Shown here piece by piece: positions 34,778-35,277 of a stretch of 35,277 nt of DNA. The translations under genes and the position numbers were made by a program. How positions within the stretch are numbered: position 1 is the first letter of the stretch; every line of letters starts with the position of its first letter. This DNA comes from Planctomycetota bacterium. GTDB lineage: Bacteria > Planctomycetota > Phycisphaerae > FEN-1346 > JAACEH01. Below the pieces are notes generated by a model, which saw only the letters and a list, made by a program, of their open reading frames with translations, was not told where the DNA came from and searched no databases. The stretch is from positions 1-35,277 of the forward strand of contig JAFGPY010000179.1 in the NCBI GenBank assembly GCA_016935955.1, in the 5' to 3' direction.

Positions 34778-35277
34778 GTGTTTCAAGGCAGTCTCGTAGC
34801 CATGGTCACGCCGTTCAAGGGTGAACGGGTGGACTTTGACAAGATCCGCGAGTTGGTCGACTGGCACATCGAACAAGGGACCGACGGGTTGGTCCCCATG
34901 GGCACCACGGGCGAATCGCCGACCGTGATGGTCGCCGACCACAAGAAGGTCATCGAGACGGTCGTCAAGCAGGCGGCCGGACGCGTGCCGGTCATTGCCG
35001 GAACGGGCGGCAACTCGACGGCCGAGGCCCTGGAACTCAGCCAGTTCGCCCGCAGTGTCGGAGCCGACGCCACATTGCAGGTTTGTCCCTACTACAACAA
35101 GCCGACGCAGGAAGGACTCTACCGCCACTTCGCCACGATCGCCGAGGAAGTGGACCTGCCGATGGTGCTCTACAATGTGCCGGGGCGCACGGCCGTGAGC
35201 ATGACGCCCCAGACGGTCGCCCGGCTGGCCCAGTTGAAGAACGTCGTGGCCATCAAGGAAGCCTCCGGCTCGATGGA
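34778..35277 (+). CDS. dapA: 4-hydroxy-tetrahydrodipicolinate synthase, N-terminal part (3' end outside window)
   Basis: The first 166 codons of dapA, which condenses pyruvate with aspartate semialdehyde in lysine and diaminopimelate synthesis. It starts at GTG 34778 with TAAGGAG (34764-34770) 7 nt upstream. Key residues are visible: the pyruvate-binding MGTTGESPT, the catalytic-triad Tyr in [10 protein letters not shown], the Tyr/Arg region LYNVPGRT, and the Schiff-base Lys in [10 protein letters not shown] just before the window ends. The protein is cytoplasmic. It has its own extended -10 promoter and is divergent from the hydrolase gene. All visible active-site residues are intact. Confidence 0.95.
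   Translation, partial: MFQGSLVAMVTPFKGERVDFDKIRELVDWHIEQGTDGLVPMGTTGESPTVMVADHKKVIETVVKQAAGRVPVIAGTGGNSTAEALELSQFARSVGADATLQVCPYYNKPTQEGLYRHFATIAEEVDLPMVLYNVPGRTAVSMTPQTVARLAQLKNVVAIKEASGSM

Overview
The window is a GC-rich bacterial chromosome segment, tightly packed and mostly without recognisable mobile DNA. I infer a member of Planctomycetota, perhaps Phycisphaerae. The grounds are secreted squalene-cyclase-like barrel proteins next to a MoxR/DUF58/BatA/VWA operon, BlaI regulators paired with BlaR1-like M56 proteases carrying carboxypeptidase-regulatory-like repeats, a DUF4159 protein, and a GspG-like C-terminus in an ECF-sigma operon. No rRNA, tRNA, CRISPR array, transposase or phage gene was recognised.

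Layout. 1-1197: the tail of a FAD-dependent oxidoreductase, the NADH/NAD+ sensor Rex, and a small zinc-ribbon gene convergent with rex. 1435-7621 (+): a DUF4159/barrel fusion followed by three tandem paralogous secreted alpha/alpha-barrel proteins. 7667-18701 (-): a five-gene operon in the order MoxR ATPase, DUF58, BatA-like VWA protein, second VWA protein, and a very large DUF4175-like membrane protein. It converges on the barrel genes. 19041-28162: two BlaI-BlaR1-like modules facing each other tail to tail, each with a sigma70-like promoter whose -10 region lies in an inverted repeat. 28307-29551 (-): a DUF2089-type regulator and a membrane protein. 29804-32368 (-): an ECF sigma factor, a putative membrane anti-sigma factor, a 58-residue membrane protein and a 464-residue anchored protein. 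32567-35277: an orphan BlaI, a PAC2-family protein, an alpha/beta hydrolase, and the 5' part of dapA, divergent from the hydrolase.

How it may work together. The MoxR operon and barrel genes together look like one cell-envelope system: a AAA+ chaperone acting on membrane-anchored VWA proteins, with several exported barrel proteins as partners or clients. Next to it are two BlaR1-like circuits whose outer domains are not penicillin-binding; both probably sense something in the envelope and release a BlaI repressor. The two candidate operators differ in sequence, suggesting insulated circuits. Family assignments come from reading motifs. Promoters, operators and terminators are predictions by eye.
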